DNA of 64,000 nt from Planctomycetota bacterium (GTDB lineage Bacteria > Planctomycetota > JAJSAM01 > JAJVHW01): assembly GCA_024280885.1 (NCBI GenBank), contig JAJRPF010000022.1, positions 1 to 64,000 on the forward strand, given 5' to 3'. The position numbers and the translations under genes are program-made. How positions within the stretch are numbered: position 1 is the first letter of the stretch; each line of letters begins with the position of its first letter. Below, piece by piece: positions 25,752 through 37,709 of this stretch. Under the pieces are notes generated by a model, which saw only the letters and a program-made list of their open reading frames with translations, was not told the DNA's origin and made no database searches.

Positions 25752-28424
25752 TCACCGGCGCCCAAACCTGAGCGGACCGGCGTCGCTGGTCCACTCGCTC
25801 TGATGCACGCTCTCGTCGTCGCCGATCCGCACGCGGACGCGGACAAGGTCTGCGAGGGCTGCCGAGACCGGGACGTCGTCGAACGCAGCTGAGAAGCGGA
25901 AGCTCTGCGTGTTGACCTTGACGGTTCCGGTGCCGCCGCCGACGAATGTGCCCTTCCACCGCAGCACATTGCCGCCGCGCGACTTCCAGCGAGGATCGAG
26001 AGCGTCGATCGTCAGAAGAGCCTGTCCATCTCCGGCGACGAACTCGATTTCCACCCGTTCCGAAGCGGGGTCAAGGACGCCGTCGGAGAGCCCGGCAACC
26101 GGTCTCAGCGTGCCGCGCAGATGGCCAGAGACGCCGAAGTCTTTGGCGCGCAGCTTGCCCGCGCGGAGTTCGAGATGCGCCGTTTCCGGCGGTCCAGACT
26201 CGTCGATGACCATCAGGAAAGGGCGACGGGATCGGCCCTGAGGTTTGTTCGACCGGCCGACGGAACTCACGAGCGGGAACTCACCCACGCTCGATCCGCC
26301 GCACACCGCGACGCGCGCCTCGTCAATCACGGCAATCCCGCTTGCGCCAGCGCTGCGGCGGCCGCCGAACACGACGGAATACTCGAGTCCCGGTCTGCTG
26401 GTACGAAGTCGCGCAACGAAGGCGTTCGGGCGCTCTGCGGGGCGCGTCTGGAAGCTCGACTCAGTCGGGAAGTCGTCTGAACCCGTGAAGCCACAGACGT
26501 AGACGTCGCCGGCCGCGTCGATCGCGACCCCGTTCGCTAGGTCTTGGTCGAGACCTCCCAGATAGCTGACGTATCGAAGCTCTCCAAGCGGATCGACGCA
26601 GGCGATGAGCACGTCGTTGAGACCGCCACCGAAGACCGGCTGCAAGGCGTTCAGAGTGGGAAGGTCACGCGACTGGGTGGCACCCACCATGTGGATCATG
26701 CCGTCTCCGGCGATCGCGCAACTGCGAAGCGAGTCGCCCCCGCTACCCCCGATCAGTCGCGCGAACGCCGTCTCGCCCGTCGGCGTCACCGCCAGAATAA
26801 ACCCGTCTCCCCCACCACGGAGGGTTCCGCCAACGGTCACCGGGAAGTCGGGGGAGTTCGTGAATCCGACGACGTATGCGATGTCGCCTGGACCGACGGC
26901 AACATCGGTCGGAACGTCGCTACGGTCGCCACCGATGAGAACGGAGTGCTTGAGTCGGCCGGTGTCGCGCTCGATCCGAACAATGCGCACGTTGCGCTCG
27001 CTGCCACATGTGCACGGAAAGTCGGAGAGCGCGATGCTGTCGCGCGCACCGACGACAACGCAATCGCCCAGCGAGTCGAGCGCAACGGCGTTCGCGTCGT
27101 CGACCCCGACGCCCGACAAGTAGAGCGAGAACGCCATCTCCTCTCCGCCGGGGCGAAGCTGGGTGACGAACCCATCTGGTCGGAGAAAGAGCGGAGGGGC
27201 TTCGATTGCGTTCCCGGCCGGGAAGTTCGCCGAGAACGTCTCGCCGACGACGAACACCGACCCGTCCTCCCCGACAGCGAGATCCCGAGCTTCATCGCGG
27301 CGGCGGCCGCCCAGGAACGTGACCCACTCGAGTCTCGCCCGCTTAGGATCGACCTTGCAGACGAACGCGTCTCCGATGTTGAAGAAAGCGTCGCCCTTCT
27401 TGCGCTGACGCGTCTTCACGCGTCGCCCGAGGATCTCCAGCGCCGACCCGAATGTCGTCCCGGCGAAGAAGAGTGCGCCCTGGGCGTCGGCTCGGATCTC
27501 GGAGTACGCAGCGCGCGCGCCGCGTGCGAGCGTCGAGAAGCGGATCACCGGATCCACCACGATGGGTTGGCCACTCGCACCATCCACATCGAAGGCGAAG
27601 ACGTCGTCCGACAGGATGCGATATCGACACGGCACAGCGGTCGAGCCGTCGTCGGACGCGAACGCCAGCGGTGGGGACTGACGCACGAGGGCGTCACGTG
27701 TACGGAAACTCAGTTCACCGGAGCGCAGGACGCGTAGATCGCGCGCGCCCCGAAGTCGAACGCGGACCTGACGCAGCGCCTCGGTACTCGCGGCGTCGAT
27801 GAGATATTCCAACGTGTCGTCGGACGCGCGCCACACGACATCGACACCTTCATAGACGTCGAGTTGGCGCACGCGCTCGAACGTCTGAATGCCCGCCAGT
27901 TCGGGACGCGGAGACCGTCCGATGAGGTAGCTGACACGAGGCCCCGACGGGTCTTCTCCGACCGTGGCGGCGTCGCTGCGCCCGCCGCCGATGAATTCGA
28001 TCCGCAGCGCCGCCGGGCCGGCCCTGGAACCCGGTCCACCGGTGCCGGGAGCAACTTCCACGCCGGCGTCCACGAATGCGGCGTTGGTCGCGCGGCCCGT
28101 GAACACAAAACGCACCTCGGCGTCGAACTGGCCCACGTTCGGCTCGAAGAAGCCCGCCCACGAACCGCTCTCGATGGACGGCGCGCCTATTTCTGGGCGG
28201 ACGTCGGTGGCTGGCGCTGGCGTGGGCGCTGTCGCTGGCGCTGGCGTGGACGCGCGGTCGCTCTCTCCGTGCCCCACGTGCATGAATCCGAGCGCTGCGA
28301 CCCCGATCATGCCGAGGCCGATCATGCCAAGAACCGCGGCCGATGCGCGGGGGGCCGGCGCTCTGCGGGGCGCTGTGCCGAGAGCGCGAAGGATGCGCCG
28401 CGGACCCGGCACGATCCGGTTCAT
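25752..28424 (-). CDS. exported SBBP-repeat beta-propeller protein
   Basis: 890 residues. ATG 28424 with GAAGG upstream at a good distance; the frame also runs further upstream but without coding character. Residues about 30-53 are a hydrophobic anchor or signal (AAVLGMIGLGMIGVAALGFM), followed by a Pro/Ala/Thr linker. A beta-rich domain opens with FFEPNVGQFDAEVRFVF, the start of the SBBP/DUF7948 family, and then come repeated blades with GDVYVCGFTGSDDFPTES, VFVVGETFSANFP, AYVVGFTNSPDFPV and HMVGATQSRDLP, which are the SBBP (beta-propeller) pattern. A final domain (about 790-890) includes KVNTQSFRFSAAFDDVP. These proteins are usually surface-associated and of unknown ligand. It is convergent-neighbour-free and precedes the DUF885 gene on the same strand by 123 bases. 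Confidence 0.85.
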   Translation of the reverse strand: MNRIVPGPRRILRALGTAPRRAPAPRASAAVLGMIGLGMIGVAALGFMHVGHGESDRASTPAPATAPTPAPATDVRPEIGAPSIESGSWAGFFEPNVGQFDAEVRFVFTGRATNAAFVDAGVEVAPGTGGPGSRAGPAALRIEFIGGGRSDAATVGEDPSGPRVSYLIGRSPRPELAGIQTFERVRQLDVYEGVDVVWRASDDTLEYLIDAASTEALRQVRVRLRGARDLRVLRSGELSFRTRDALVRQSPPLAFASDDGSTAVPCRYRILSDDVFAFDVDGASGQPIVVDPVIRFSTLARGARAAYSEIRADAQGALFFAGTTFGSALEILGRRVKTRQRKKGDAFFNIGDAFVCKVDPKRARLEWVTFLGGRRRDEARDLAVGEDGSVFVVGETFSANFPAGNAIEAPPLFLRPDGFVTQLRPGGEEMAFSLYLSGVGVDDANAVALDSLGDCVVVGARDSIALSDFPCTCGSERNVRIVRIERDTGRLKHSVLIGGDRSDVPTDVAVGPGDIAYVVGFTNSPDFPVTVGGTLRGGGDGFILAVTPTGETAFARLIGGSGGDSLRSCAIAGDGMIHMVGATQSRDLPTLNALQPVFGGGLNDVLIACVDPLGELRYVSYLGGLDQDLANGVAIDAAGDVYVCGFTGSDDFPTESSFQTRPAERPNAFVARLRTSRPGLEYSVVFGGRRSAGASGIAVIDEARVAVCGGSSVGEFPLVSSVGRSNKPQGRSRRPFLMVIDESGPPETAHLELRAGKLRAKDFGVSGHLRGTLRPVAGLSDGVLDPASERVEIEFVAGDGQALLTIDALDPRWKSRGGNVLRWKGTFVGGGTGTVKVNTQSFRFSAAFDDVPVSAALADLVRVRVRIGDDESVHQSEWTSDAGPLRFGRR

Positions 28425-28866
28425 TGCTTCGCCTTCACGCGCACGCTCACAACGAAGGCGTTCAGAACGAAGTAGCGAGAATTCGCGCACGCCCGAGAGG
28501 ATAGGGGATCGGATCCGAGCCGCCACCGGGAACTCCACCACCGCCCCGTGTTGAGCCCAAGGGGCGAGGCGGCGGTCGGGCACGACCACCTGGTCGTTGC
28601 CGCGATACGCTGCGGAGGAGTGGACGGAGGACTCGGGCGCGTCGGGCCCGGGGAGGATTCGGGCGCCGTGTTCGTCGGAGCTCGGGCTGACGAGACCCGA
28701 GTGATGATCTTCACCGGTCTCGGTACCCTCCCGGCATGCGGCGTACGGGAGAGCGCCGTCGCGGGCAACCGAGGGATCTCGATCCACTGGACACGCCGAA
28801 GCGGATCGGTTGAAGTGGCGCATGTGGAGCCGAACGCGCCGGTTTGGCTCACCCGGAGGATTGACC
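28425..28866. other. 442-base divergent intergenic region
   Basis: This separates the SBBP gene (minus) from the Bax-inhibitor-like gene (plus). It must hold both promoters, but I find no convincing -35/-10 pair, no riboswitch and no coding frame with protein-like composition on either strand. At 28855-28860 it ends with GGAGGA, the ribosome site of the plus-strand gene. Confidence 0.5.
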
Positions 28867-29670
28867 GTGTATCGCAGTTCCAGCCCCGCCCTCAACGACA
28901 AGACCTTCCGCGAGTTCGGCTCTGCCGTGCCGATAGCTGGGCCGATGGCCGGGGATCGAGCCGCCAACGTCATGACGATGGAAGGGACGGCGACGAAGAC
29001 GGCCCTGCTGCTCTTGCTCGTCATCGCTTCCGCAGCGTTCACGTGGACGAAGGCGATGTCCGAGATCGCGTTCGGAACCGAGTTCATCGGCGACGCATTC
29101 GCCGCCGTGAAGCCCTGGGTGATCGGCGGCTTTCTGGGCGGTTTCGTGGTCGCCATGATCATCATCTTCAAGAAGGAGATGGCGCCGGTGCTGGCGCCGG
29201 TCTACGCGATCCTCGAGGGACTTGCCCTCGGCGGGATCTCGGCCGTCTTCGAGGTGGCATATCCGGGCGTCGTCGTCAGCGCCGTATTCCTGACGATGGG
29301 CGTTCTGGGCGGCATGCTCTTCGCCTACCGCACCGGCATCATCCGTGCGACCGCGAAGTTCAAGATGGGCATCTTCGCCGCGACGAGCGGGATCATGATG
29401 GTGTACGTCATCGGCTGGATCATGAGCATGTTCGGATCGGGTATCCCCAGCATCCACGGGTCCGGGATGATGGGGATCGGCTTCAGTCTCTTCGTCGTCG
29501 TGATCGCCGCACTCAACCTCATCGTCGACTTCGATCTGATCGAGACCGGCGTCAAGAGCCGCGCCCCCAAGTACATGGAGTGGTACGGCGGGTTCGCGCT
29601 CCTCGTCACCCTCGTCTGGCTCTACCTGGAGATCCTGCGACTGCTCTCGAAGTTGCGCTCGCGCAACTGA
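28867..29670 (+). CDS. Bax inhibitor-1 / YccA-like membrane protein
   Basis: 267 residues from GTG 28867, which has GGAGGA six bases upstream; a Met at 28810 lies before this ribosome site and is unlikely. The N-terminal segment (YRSSSPALNDKTFREFG, then MTMEGTATKTALLLLL) is followed by seven hydrophobic segments in the Bax1-I pattern: APVYAILEGLALGGISAVFE is the family's signature loop/helix, and FDLIETGVKSRAPKYMEWYG closes it with the acidic motif seen in this family. In bacteria this group gives calcium-leak membrane proteins of unclear role. It stands between the divergent region and the HEAT protein gene, on the same strand and 73 bases from it. Confidence 0.88.
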   Translation: MYRSSSPALNDKTFREFGSAVPIAGPMAGDRAANVMTMEGTATKTALLLLLVIASAAFTWTKAMSEIAFGTEFIGDAFAAVKPWVIGGFLGGFVVAMIIIFKKEMAPVLAPVYAILEGLALGGISAVFEVAYPGVVVSAVFLTMGVLGGMLFAYRTGIIRATAKFKMGIFAATSGIMMVYVIGWIMSMFGSGIPSIHGSGMMGIGFSLFVVVIAALNLIVDFDLIETGVKSRAPKYMEWYGGFALLVTLVWLYLEILRLLSKLRSRN

Positions 29671-29743
29671 CATCGGCGCCCCGCGTCGGCCTCTCGATGG
29701 CGTACACTCATGTGCGCGTTCGAGATCGGATAGGAGGCGGTTC

Positions 29744-31504
29744 ATGCAGAAGATCCTCATTGTGACGCTGCCCATCGCGACACTGGTCGTCGCACTCTCG
29801 GGCGTCGTATTCGCCCAGGACACGGCCAGCCCGCAAGAGCACACGCCACCGCTCTCTCTGCGCGATGCACCTCTTCGCGATGCACCTCTTCGCGATGCAC
29901 CTCTTCATGGGGGTCGATCGGCCGAGGAGTGGATCGGAGACTTGCGTTCGGAGGACGTCGCGGAGCGACAGAAGGCCGCGTACGCGCTGTGGTCGCTGCG
30001 CGGGGCGGCCGACGCCGGCGCGCTCTTGCTCGCACACGCGGTCGGGGACGACGACGCCTACGTACGCTCGACAGCCGCGAAGGCGCTACTGGGGCTCGGC
30101 GCGGCGGCGCAGCGATCGACGGTAGCGACGGTCGGCGGTCTGCTCGTCAGCGATCACGAGGGCATTCGACGTGAGGCGGCGACGCTCATGTGGCGCTTCG
30201 GACCGCTCGCGACCGAAGCGGTCACGGAACTGAACGCGGCCTTGGACTCCACCGACTCCGTCGTGCGCGCCAACGCCGCCGCGGCGCTCGGCAACACCGG
30301 TGCGGCGGGGAGCGTGGCCAGCGACCGCCTTGAGGAACTGGCGGCCGACGACGAGGATGAAGCCGTCCGCAAGTGGGCCGGCAAGTCGTTCGCATTGATC
30401 GATCCTGTCGCCGCTTTGGCATCCGACTCACGCAGGGTCCGCAAGGCCGCGATTGACACGTGGGCGGATCCGAAGCTGCAGGGATGGAAGCGCGCGGACG
30501 TCCGCGAGGCACTCGTGGCGGCGCTCGACGATCCGGACGAGCAGATCCGGGTGTCCGCCGCGAACGACCTCGCAAATTTCTGCGGGTTCGCCCGCGACGC
30601 GCGACCGGTCGAATTGATCGCCGTCTTTGAGCGCATTCTTGAGCACGACCGCGCTCCCGCCGTTCGGGCTCAGGGAGCGGCTGGCCTCGGACGCTTCAAG
30701 GGTCATGGCAAGCGGGTCGTGCCTGTGCTTGCGAAGGCGGCCGCGAGCAGTGAGCCGGATGTGCAATGGACTGCGCTGGTCGCGCTGAGAATGATGGGCG
30801 CGGAAGCTCGCTCGGCTGTCCCCGTCGTACTGCGCGTGTTCGAGTCAGGTGACGACCGCGTCCGGGCGGCAGCGGTCGGCGCGCTCGGAGGACTGGGAGT
30901 CCGGAGCGACGCGGTGATCGATGTCCTCATCCGTGGCATGCAATCGCGCGACCGCGGTACGCGCCGGACCTCCATCAGCACTCTCGGCGGGTTCGGGACG
31001 ACATCGGCGCGCGCCGTTCGAGCGCTGGTCACCGCGTTCGGCGACGAGTCGTTTAGCGTGTACGAGCGCGCGGCGATCGCGGAGGCACTGGCGACGTCGG
31101 GAGCCGCGGAACTCGCCGTGGCACCGCTCACCCAGGCGTTCGAGACAGACCCGGACGGCGACCCTAGGATTGCGTTCGCGCTCGTGAGTCTTGACGCTCC
31201 GATCGCGGCACGAGCTCTGACAGCTATCTGCCGCCGCACAATGCGTCTCACGAACCCGTTCGAGGAACTGAATCTCCTCGGACGCCTTGGCCCGAAAGCT
31301 GCTGGCGCCGTGTCCACGGTCGCTCACCAATTGGACCGGGACAAGGACCGCATGCGCCTCGACGCGGTGCACGCGTTGACCGCGATCGGAGTCACGCAAC
31401 CCGGCGTGCGCGCGGCACTGCAACGCGCGGCGACAGACCCCGCGCCCGACGTCGCGCAAGCAGCGAAGTCCGCTCTCGAATCTGACGCACCTGAGACGCG
31501 CTGA
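29744..31504 (+). CDS. exported HEAT-repeat protein
   Basis: 586 residues with an AGGAGG ribosome site 9 bases before ATG 29744. The N-terminal signal peptide (ILIVTLPIATLVVALSGVVFA) is followed by a short tandem repeat region RDAPLRDAPLRDAPL and then a run of HEAT-type helical repeats: YALWSLRGAADAGALLLAH, AYVRSTAAKALLGLGAAA, VRANAAAALGNTGAAG, IRVSAANDLANFCG, ALVALRMMGAEARSAVP, RAAAVGALGGLGVRSD, VHALTAIGVTQPGVRAALQ. HEAT arrays are protein-binding scaffolds; the partner is unknown. It is likely in the periplasm. It is convergent with the lepB gene downstream, separated by 67 bases. Confidence 0.85.
   Translation: MQKILIVTLPIATLVVALSGVVFAQDTASPQEHTPPLSLRDAPLRDAPLRDAPLHGGRSAEEWIGDLRSEDVAERQKAAYALWSLRGAADAGALLLAHAVGDDDAYVRSTAAKALLGLGAAAQRSTVATVGGLLVSDHEGIRREAATLMWRFGPLATEAVTELNAALDSTDSVVRANAAAALGNTGAAGSVASDRLEELAADDEDEAVRKWAGKSFALIDPVAALASDSRRVRKAAIDTWADPKLQGWKRADVREALVAALDDPDEQIRVSAANDLANFCGFARDARPVELIAVFERILEHDRAPAVRAQGAAGLGRFKGHGKRVVPVLAKAAASSEPDVQWTALVALRMMGAEARSAVPVVLRVFESGDDRVRAAAVGALGGLGVRSDAVIDVLIRGMQSRDRGTRRTSISTLGGFGTTSARAVRALVTAFGDESFSVYERAAIAEALATSGAAELAVAPLTQAFETDPDGDPRIAFALVSLDAPIAARALTAICRRTMRLTNPFEELNLLGRLGPKAAGAVSTVAHQLDRDKDRMRLDAVHALTAIGVTQPGVRAALQRAATDPAPDVAQAAKSALESDAPETR
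29858..29902 (+). repeat. three tandem 15-base repeats inside the HEAT gene
   Basis: Three near-identical 15-base units (CTKCGCGATGCACCT) encode RDAPL three times just after the signal peptide. Units two and three are identical and unit one differs at one base, so the copy number may be recent and may vary between strains. Confidence 0.8.
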
Positions 31505-31571
31505 CGCGAGCGTCCGGTCACCGACACCGCGGGAGCTTCTGGCCGGGCTCCCAGCGAAGCAAGCCGGGCCC

Positions 31572-33245
31572 CTACGGGAGGAAGTGGGGGCGGAACTCGT
31601 TGCCGAAGGGCGGGAACGGGTAGAAGGTCACGAACGCACGCCCGACAAGATCGCGACGACGCACGAATGGGCGCCGCACGCCGCGGTCGATGGTTGTGCC
31701 CTCGACCGGGATCCGACGCAGCACACCGTCGACGTCGATGAACGTGTAGTTCTCGCCATCGTCGCGGAAGCGAACGCTCGAGTTGTCCTCGAGCTTCACG
31801 TCTTGCTCGCCCGCGAACTGGCGGCCATCAGCCATCGTCACGACGTTCACGCGCCACTCGCGGCTGTCCTTCGACGAGCCGGTGTTATCGCCCAACATGA
31901 TGAAGCCGTCGTCGGGGATATCCCACGCGCGGGACTTGCCGTATTGGAGATCGCGGTCGATCCGCACGTCAGAGAAGGCTGCCGCAGCCCCGCGCAACCC
32001 GAGCGACGCTCCGGACCGCTTGTTCCCGCCGTTCTCGATGTCCTTGTGCGGCACGCGCGCGACGAGGCGACCGTCGAGCCAGACACGCGCGACGCGATCC
32101 GCAACACCCAACGTCACGCGCGCACCATCACCGAGCCGGAGATCGTCGATCGGCTGCGCGCCGATGCCGGGCGCTGTGAGTACGGCCCCATCGTCGCTGA
32201 CTGCAAGTTCCACGCGTCGTCCGGCGCCCTCGACGCGCAGCAGAATGGCGCCGTCGCCAGCAAGACGCGCCACGTCGATGTCGGCGCCGATGCGCAGGTC
32301 GGTGTCCTCGCGGCCAAGGCGCTCGCCGTAGACGAGTCGGGTCTCGGTTCCGGCAGGCGCGTCGGCTTTCGCCGAACCGTCTGTGAGTTGCCAGTCCACG
32401 TCGTTCCCGGCACCGGCGCCCACGTTCTTCATCGGTTGGAAACTACTCGAGAGAGTGCGCTCTTGACCGGGCGAGGGGTATTCCGCGAACCAGAGTTGGT
32501 CCTGCACGCGCTCGGGTTTCGCCATGCACTCGCCATTGATGTAGACGTCTCCGGCGCGCAATTCCATCTGCTCGCCGGGCAGACCCACAAGTCGCTTGAT
32601 GAAGTTCACGCGCCGATAGAGCGGATACTTGAAGACAACTATGGACCAGCGCGGTGGGTCGCCAACGAGCAAGCCGACTTTCGACGCCAGTAGGCGGTCG
32701 CCGTGCTCGCGTCCCTCCTTCGGTTTCTCGCCGTAGATGGTCGGGTACATCGACGCGGTCGGGATCTGGAACGCTTCGTAGAGAAACTCCCGCACAGTGA
32801 GTGCGATGAGGAGCGCCATCACGACGGCCTCGACGTTCTCGTAGACAACGTCGGCCGTCGTGACGGGGCGACGTGGGTCGGCACCGTCCTCTTCGACTGC
32901 GCCACCCGAGGGTCCGCTCTCGCCAGCGCCGCGTCCGCGCCACCACGAGATCCCGGCGTAGAGCGCGCAGGGGATCGAGAGCACGGCGACCCACGCTCCG
33001 CCGACGGCGAATTGCACGGCACCAAGGACGAGCACGATCGCCACCGTCGCACGCGGGAGGAAGCGCAGGATGATGCCCGCCGCGACGAGCAACCCGCCCG
33101 TCACGTAGCGGTCTGCTGCGACCTCAGTGCCGGCGACGGACGTCGCAGGGAAGAGGATCGCGACCATCAGGCCAAGCGCGATGAAGATGCTGGAAAGCCG
33201 CTGCGCACAGCGGGTCAGGGTCGGCGGAAGCACGGCATCGAGCAT
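31572..33245 (-). CDS. lepB: signal peptidase I with large inserted domain (paralogue, in lepA operon)
   Basis: 557 residues from ATG 33245, right behind the lepA stop (the same pairing as in the E. coli lepA-lepB operon). Several hydrophobic segments at the N-terminus (to about residue 155), box B QIPTASMYPTI with catalytic Ser165, box D IVVFKYPLYRRVNFIKRLVGLPGE with Lys217, and box E MLGDNTGSSKDSREW near 450-464. Between box D and box E lies a long insert of about 230 residues with beta-rich repeats (RRVELAVSDDGAVLTAPGIG, ARVTLGVADRVARVWLDGRL, RIDRDLQYG) like that of the first signal peptidase in this window. Active residues are all present. The frame open upstream of 33245 runs antisense-looking and should not be included. 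The C-terminus (FYPFPPFGNEFRPHFLP) matches the other copy (FWPVPPFGSSFRPRLLP). Confidence 0.92.
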   Translation of the reverse strand: MLDAVLPPTLTRCAQRLSSIFIALGLMVAILFPATSVAGTEVAADRYVTGGLLVAAGIILRFLPRATVAIVLVLGAVQFAVGGAWVAVLSIPCALYAGISWWRGRGAGESGPSGGAVEEDGADPRRPVTTADVVYENVEAVVMALLIALTVREFLYEAFQIPTASMYPTIYGEKPKEGREHGDRLLASKVGLLVGDPPRWSIVVFKYPLYRRVNFIKRLVGLPGEQMELRAGDVYINGECMAKPERVQDQLWFAEYPSPGQERTLSSSFQPMKNVGAGAGNDVDWQLTDGSAKADAPAGTETRLVYGERLGREDTDLRIGADIDVARLAGDGAILLRVEGAGRRVELAVSDDGAVLTAPGIGAQPIDDLRLGDGARVTLGVADRVARVWLDGRLVARVPHKDIENGGNKRSGASLGLRGAAAAFSDVRIDRDLQYGKSRAWDIPDDGFIMLGDNTGSSKDSREWRVNVVTMADGRQFAGEQDVKLEDNSSVRFRDDGENYTFIDVDGVLRRIPVEGTTIDRGVRRPFVRRRDLVGRAFVTFYPFPPFGNEFRPHFLP

Positions 33246-33259
33246 GGCGTGGGTCCGAT

Positions 33260-35094
<1,835 letters not shown>

Positions 35095-35098
<4 letters not shown>

Positions 35099-35847
35099 GC
35101 GCGTTGTTCTCCGCCGGTCGCGGTCTCCGTCGCAGCATCCATCGCGACATCCATCGCAACATCGCCCCGGCAGTCGTTCAGACAGTCCGTCAAACGCGTT
35201 CGCAGGTCGGCGAGAGCGCGCGCGCGATGACTGATCGCGTTCTTCTCCGCGGACGTGACCTCGGCGAACGTCTTGCCGAGTTCCGGGACGAAGAAGTGCG
35301 GGTCGTAGCCGAAGCCTGAGTCGCCGCGCGCCTCGTTGATGAGCACGCCCTCGCACGCGCCGTCGCCGCGGCAGAGGATCGTGCCGTCGGGGCGCGCGAT
35401 CGAGACGACACAGCGAAAGCGCGCGAGGGGCTCGTGCAGCCCGGCCGTGCGCGCCTCGTCGATCAACTTGGCGTTGTTTGCTGCGTCCGCGTCGTCGTCC
35501 ACGCCCGCGTAGCGTGCCGAGCGCACGCCAGGGCGACCGCCCAGCGCGTCGATCTCGAGTCCCGAGTCGTCGGCGATGGCGAGCATGCCGCTTGCGCGCG
35601 CGGCGTGAATGGCTTTCAGATCGGCGTTCGCGACGAACGTGGTGCCCGTCTCGTCTGCGCCCTCGAATTGACGCTCGGCCGGGAGGTCGGACGGGGCGTG
35701 CAAACGCAGCGGAAGATCCGCGAGCAGCGCGCGCAGTTCGACCAACTTATGCGCGTTGCCCGTCGCGATCACGGCGTCCGTGACGTCCGTGATCCCGCTG
35801 GCTACGCCAGCGATGTCCGCGACGTCCAAGGCATCCGACTCGGCCAT
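35095..35847 (-). CDS. rdgB: non-canonical purine NTP pyrophosphatase (RdgB/HAM1)
   Basis: 250 residues. It hydrolyses dITP, XTP and other deaminated purine triphosphates. The pattern VIATGNAHKLVELRALL, TGTTFVANADLKA, AIADDSGLEIDALGGRPGVRSARYAG and GFGYDPHFFVPE and FAEVTSAEKNAISHRA is that of the family; the SDSG/DDSG acid loop is present. The start codon ATG at 35847 shares one base with the stop of rph (TGATG), and the stop overlaps the lepA start (ATGA), so it is coupled on both sides. The tail after the conserved core, DCRGDVAMDVAMDAATETAT, contains a short tandem repeat (DVAM) not part of the family. Confidence 0.93.
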
Positions 35848-36602
35848 CAGCGGGCGTCTCCCGCCGAAGAAGCTGTCGGCAACGGGAGAGCGAGCGCCGC
35901 ACGTTGGATCGCGAAAATCTCGTCGCAACCCTTGAAGGCGACGTCGAGCAGGGCGTCGTGCTGGGCGCGCGTGAACGTGCCCTTCTCGGCCGAGCCCTGC
36001 ACTTCGACGAACTCGCCCTCGCCGGTCAGGACGACGTTCATGTCGACCTCGGCGGCAGCGTCCTCGACGTAGGGCAAGTCCAGGCGGACCTCGCCGTCCA
36101 CGACGCCAACCGAGATCGCGGCCACCTGGCTGCGAAGTGGCGACTCCTCGATGATTTCATCGCGCAGGAGCTTCGCGCTCGCGTCGGCCAGCGCGACATA
36201 CGCACCCGTGATGGCGGCGGTGCGGGTACCGCCGTCGGCGACGAGCACGTCGCAATCGACGTGAAACGTGTTCTCGCCGAGGGTGTCGAAGTAGACGATC
36301 GTGCGCAGCGCACGGCCGATCAGGCGACCGATCTCGACGCTCCGACCGTCACGCTTCCCGCGTGTGGACTCGCGCTCCTTGCGGGGCGACGTCGAGCCCG
36401 GGAGCATCGAGTACTCGGCCGTCAGCCAACCGAGGCCGCGGCCGCGGCGCCAGCGCGGGACGGTCTTCTCGATGCTGACGGTGCAGAGCACGCGCGTGCG
36501 GCCAGCCTCGACGAGCACCGAGCCCGCAGGCACGTCGGTGAAGCCGCGGGTGATGCGCAGAGGGCGCAATTGGTCGTTGTCACGTCCGTCGGGGCGAGGC
36601 AA
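35847..36602 (-). CDS. rph: ribonuclease PH
   Basis: 251 residues from a TTG start at 36602, chosen because it lies eight bases after AGGAG and gives the canonical start [21 protein letters not shown]; frames open upstream look non-coding. RNase PH trims the 3' ends of tRNA precursors by phosphorolysis. The core is intact: [74 protein letters not shown] and [11 protein letters not shown]. It starts the overlapping run rph-rdgB-lepA-lepB. Confidence 0.94.
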   Translation of the reverse strand: MPRPDGRDNDQLRPLRITRGFTDVPAGSVLVEAGRTRVLCTVSIEKTVPRWRRGRGLGWLTAEYSMLPGSTSPRKERESTRGKRDGRSVEIGRLIGRALRTIVYFDTLGENTFHVDCDVLVADGGTRTAAITGAYVALADASAKLLRDEIIEESPLRSQVAAISVGVVDGEVRLDLPYVEDAAAEVDMNVVLTGEGEFVEVQGSAEKGTFTRAQHDALLDVAFKGCDEIFAIQRAALALPLPTASSAGDAR

Positions 36603-36744
36603 GGGGAGATCTCCTGGGCGGTCGGGCACCGCCGGGCGCGGTCCAATCGGCCGATCTTCCCCCTTCGACGGTCGGGCGCCACGGATTGCACCACCCGCTC
36701 GGCGGCTCCGTTCAGGAGGGGATACCCCGCCCGGAGCGCGAGTC

Positions 36745-37632
36745 CTACCTGGATCCAGGCTCTTCGACGGACTCCAGGACAAGGGTGGCGTCGTAGCTGC
36801 TCTTCATCCCGAGGAGGAGCGCGAGCGAGAACGCCTCGTCCTTCGTGAACCCCGGCGGGGGGCCCTCGATGACAGCCAGGCCCGGAAGGGGCGAAACAAT
36901 GGTGGGTCCAGCGACAACGATCCCATCGATCACGATCGCCATCTGGCGCCGCAAGTGCGTCTCGGTGAACGCCCGCAAGGCCTCCTTGCGGGCGTCGACA
37001 AACTCCAAACGGATCCGCCATGCGTCGGACTCGCCAATCGGCTGCGGGGTCGCCGTGGCCAGGTCGCGCTCCGTGAAGTCGTCCACCGACCCGGGCTCGG
37101 GAACGATGACGAGGATCTGCTCGTCCTCTCGCACTCCCGGCAGCCAACGCGAATTCGGTTGCGAGGGCTCGTAGAACTGCCCGAGCTTCTCGTGCAGTTC
37201 GCGCTCCACCGCGGCCTCTCTCTCCGGCACACAGATCCGGAACGCGAGCGTGCCACGCTTCGAGATCATCGCGATCACGCGGAAGCGATGCGCCATGTCG
37301 CCGTCGCGAACACGGCAGACGATTCGTGCCGGATCGCCGTCATCAGCGCTCTCGGCGTTCTCGACCATGGCGCTCCCCCAGCCGAGCGACCGAAGCCGAT
37401 GATCAATCACGGCGGCGACGCCTTCCAGGGTGCCGACGACATCCTCGGCGCGGAACGTCAGTTGCGCGGCCTCGGCCGGGTCGAACTCGCCAGCGCCCGC
37501 GTCCAAGGCGAACGCCTCGGCAACCTCCGGATCGACGCCCGGGACAGTTGTCTCGGAATCCCCTTCGCCACACGCGCCGACCAGGCTCGCCAGGAGCAAA
37601 CAAAGCGGCCAGCACATCACGTTGAGTCTCAT
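36745..37632 (-). CDS. lipoprotein resembling the periplasmic P1 domain of SecD
   Basis: 295 residues from ATG 37632. [19 protein letters not shown] is a signal with a lipobox and Cys21, so a lipoprotein. The rest contains SecD/SecDF P1-like features: [34 protein letters not shown], then, near the C-terminus, [42 protein letters not shown], the pattern AxxxDgxVvsaPxI...I.g.fT.eEA..LA..L of SecD. There are no membrane helices after the anchor, so it cannot be a complete translocase SecD. It is upstream of rph by 142 bases on the same strand and divergent from the radical SAM gene. The resemblance is by motif only and a homology search would settle it. Confidence 0.65.
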   Translation of the reverse strand: MRLNVMCWPLCLLLASLVGACGEGDSETTVPGVDPEVAEAFALDAGAGEFDPAEAAQLTFRAEDVVGTLEGVAAVIDHRLRSLGWGSAMVENAESADDGDPARIVCRVRDGDMAHRFRVIAMISKRGTLAFRICVPEREAAVERELHEKLGQFYEPSQPNSRWLPGVREDEQILVIVPEPGSVDDFTERDLATATPQPIGESDAWRIRLEFVDARKEALRAFTETHLRRQMAIVIDGIVVAGPTIVSPLPGLAVIEGPPPGFTKDEAFSLALLLGMKSSYDATLVLESVEEPGSR

Positions 37633-37709
37633 GCGGGCGAGGGTACCGGGCGCATCGACGCGCGCCTGCACCACAAACGATGTCGCCGCCTGTTAGTATA
37701 AACGTAGGC

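Noticed and set aside
28548..28840. plus-strand coding frame in the 442-base divergent gap
   Set aside because: No ribosome site and mixed composition; the frame continues in another register into the BI-1 gene.
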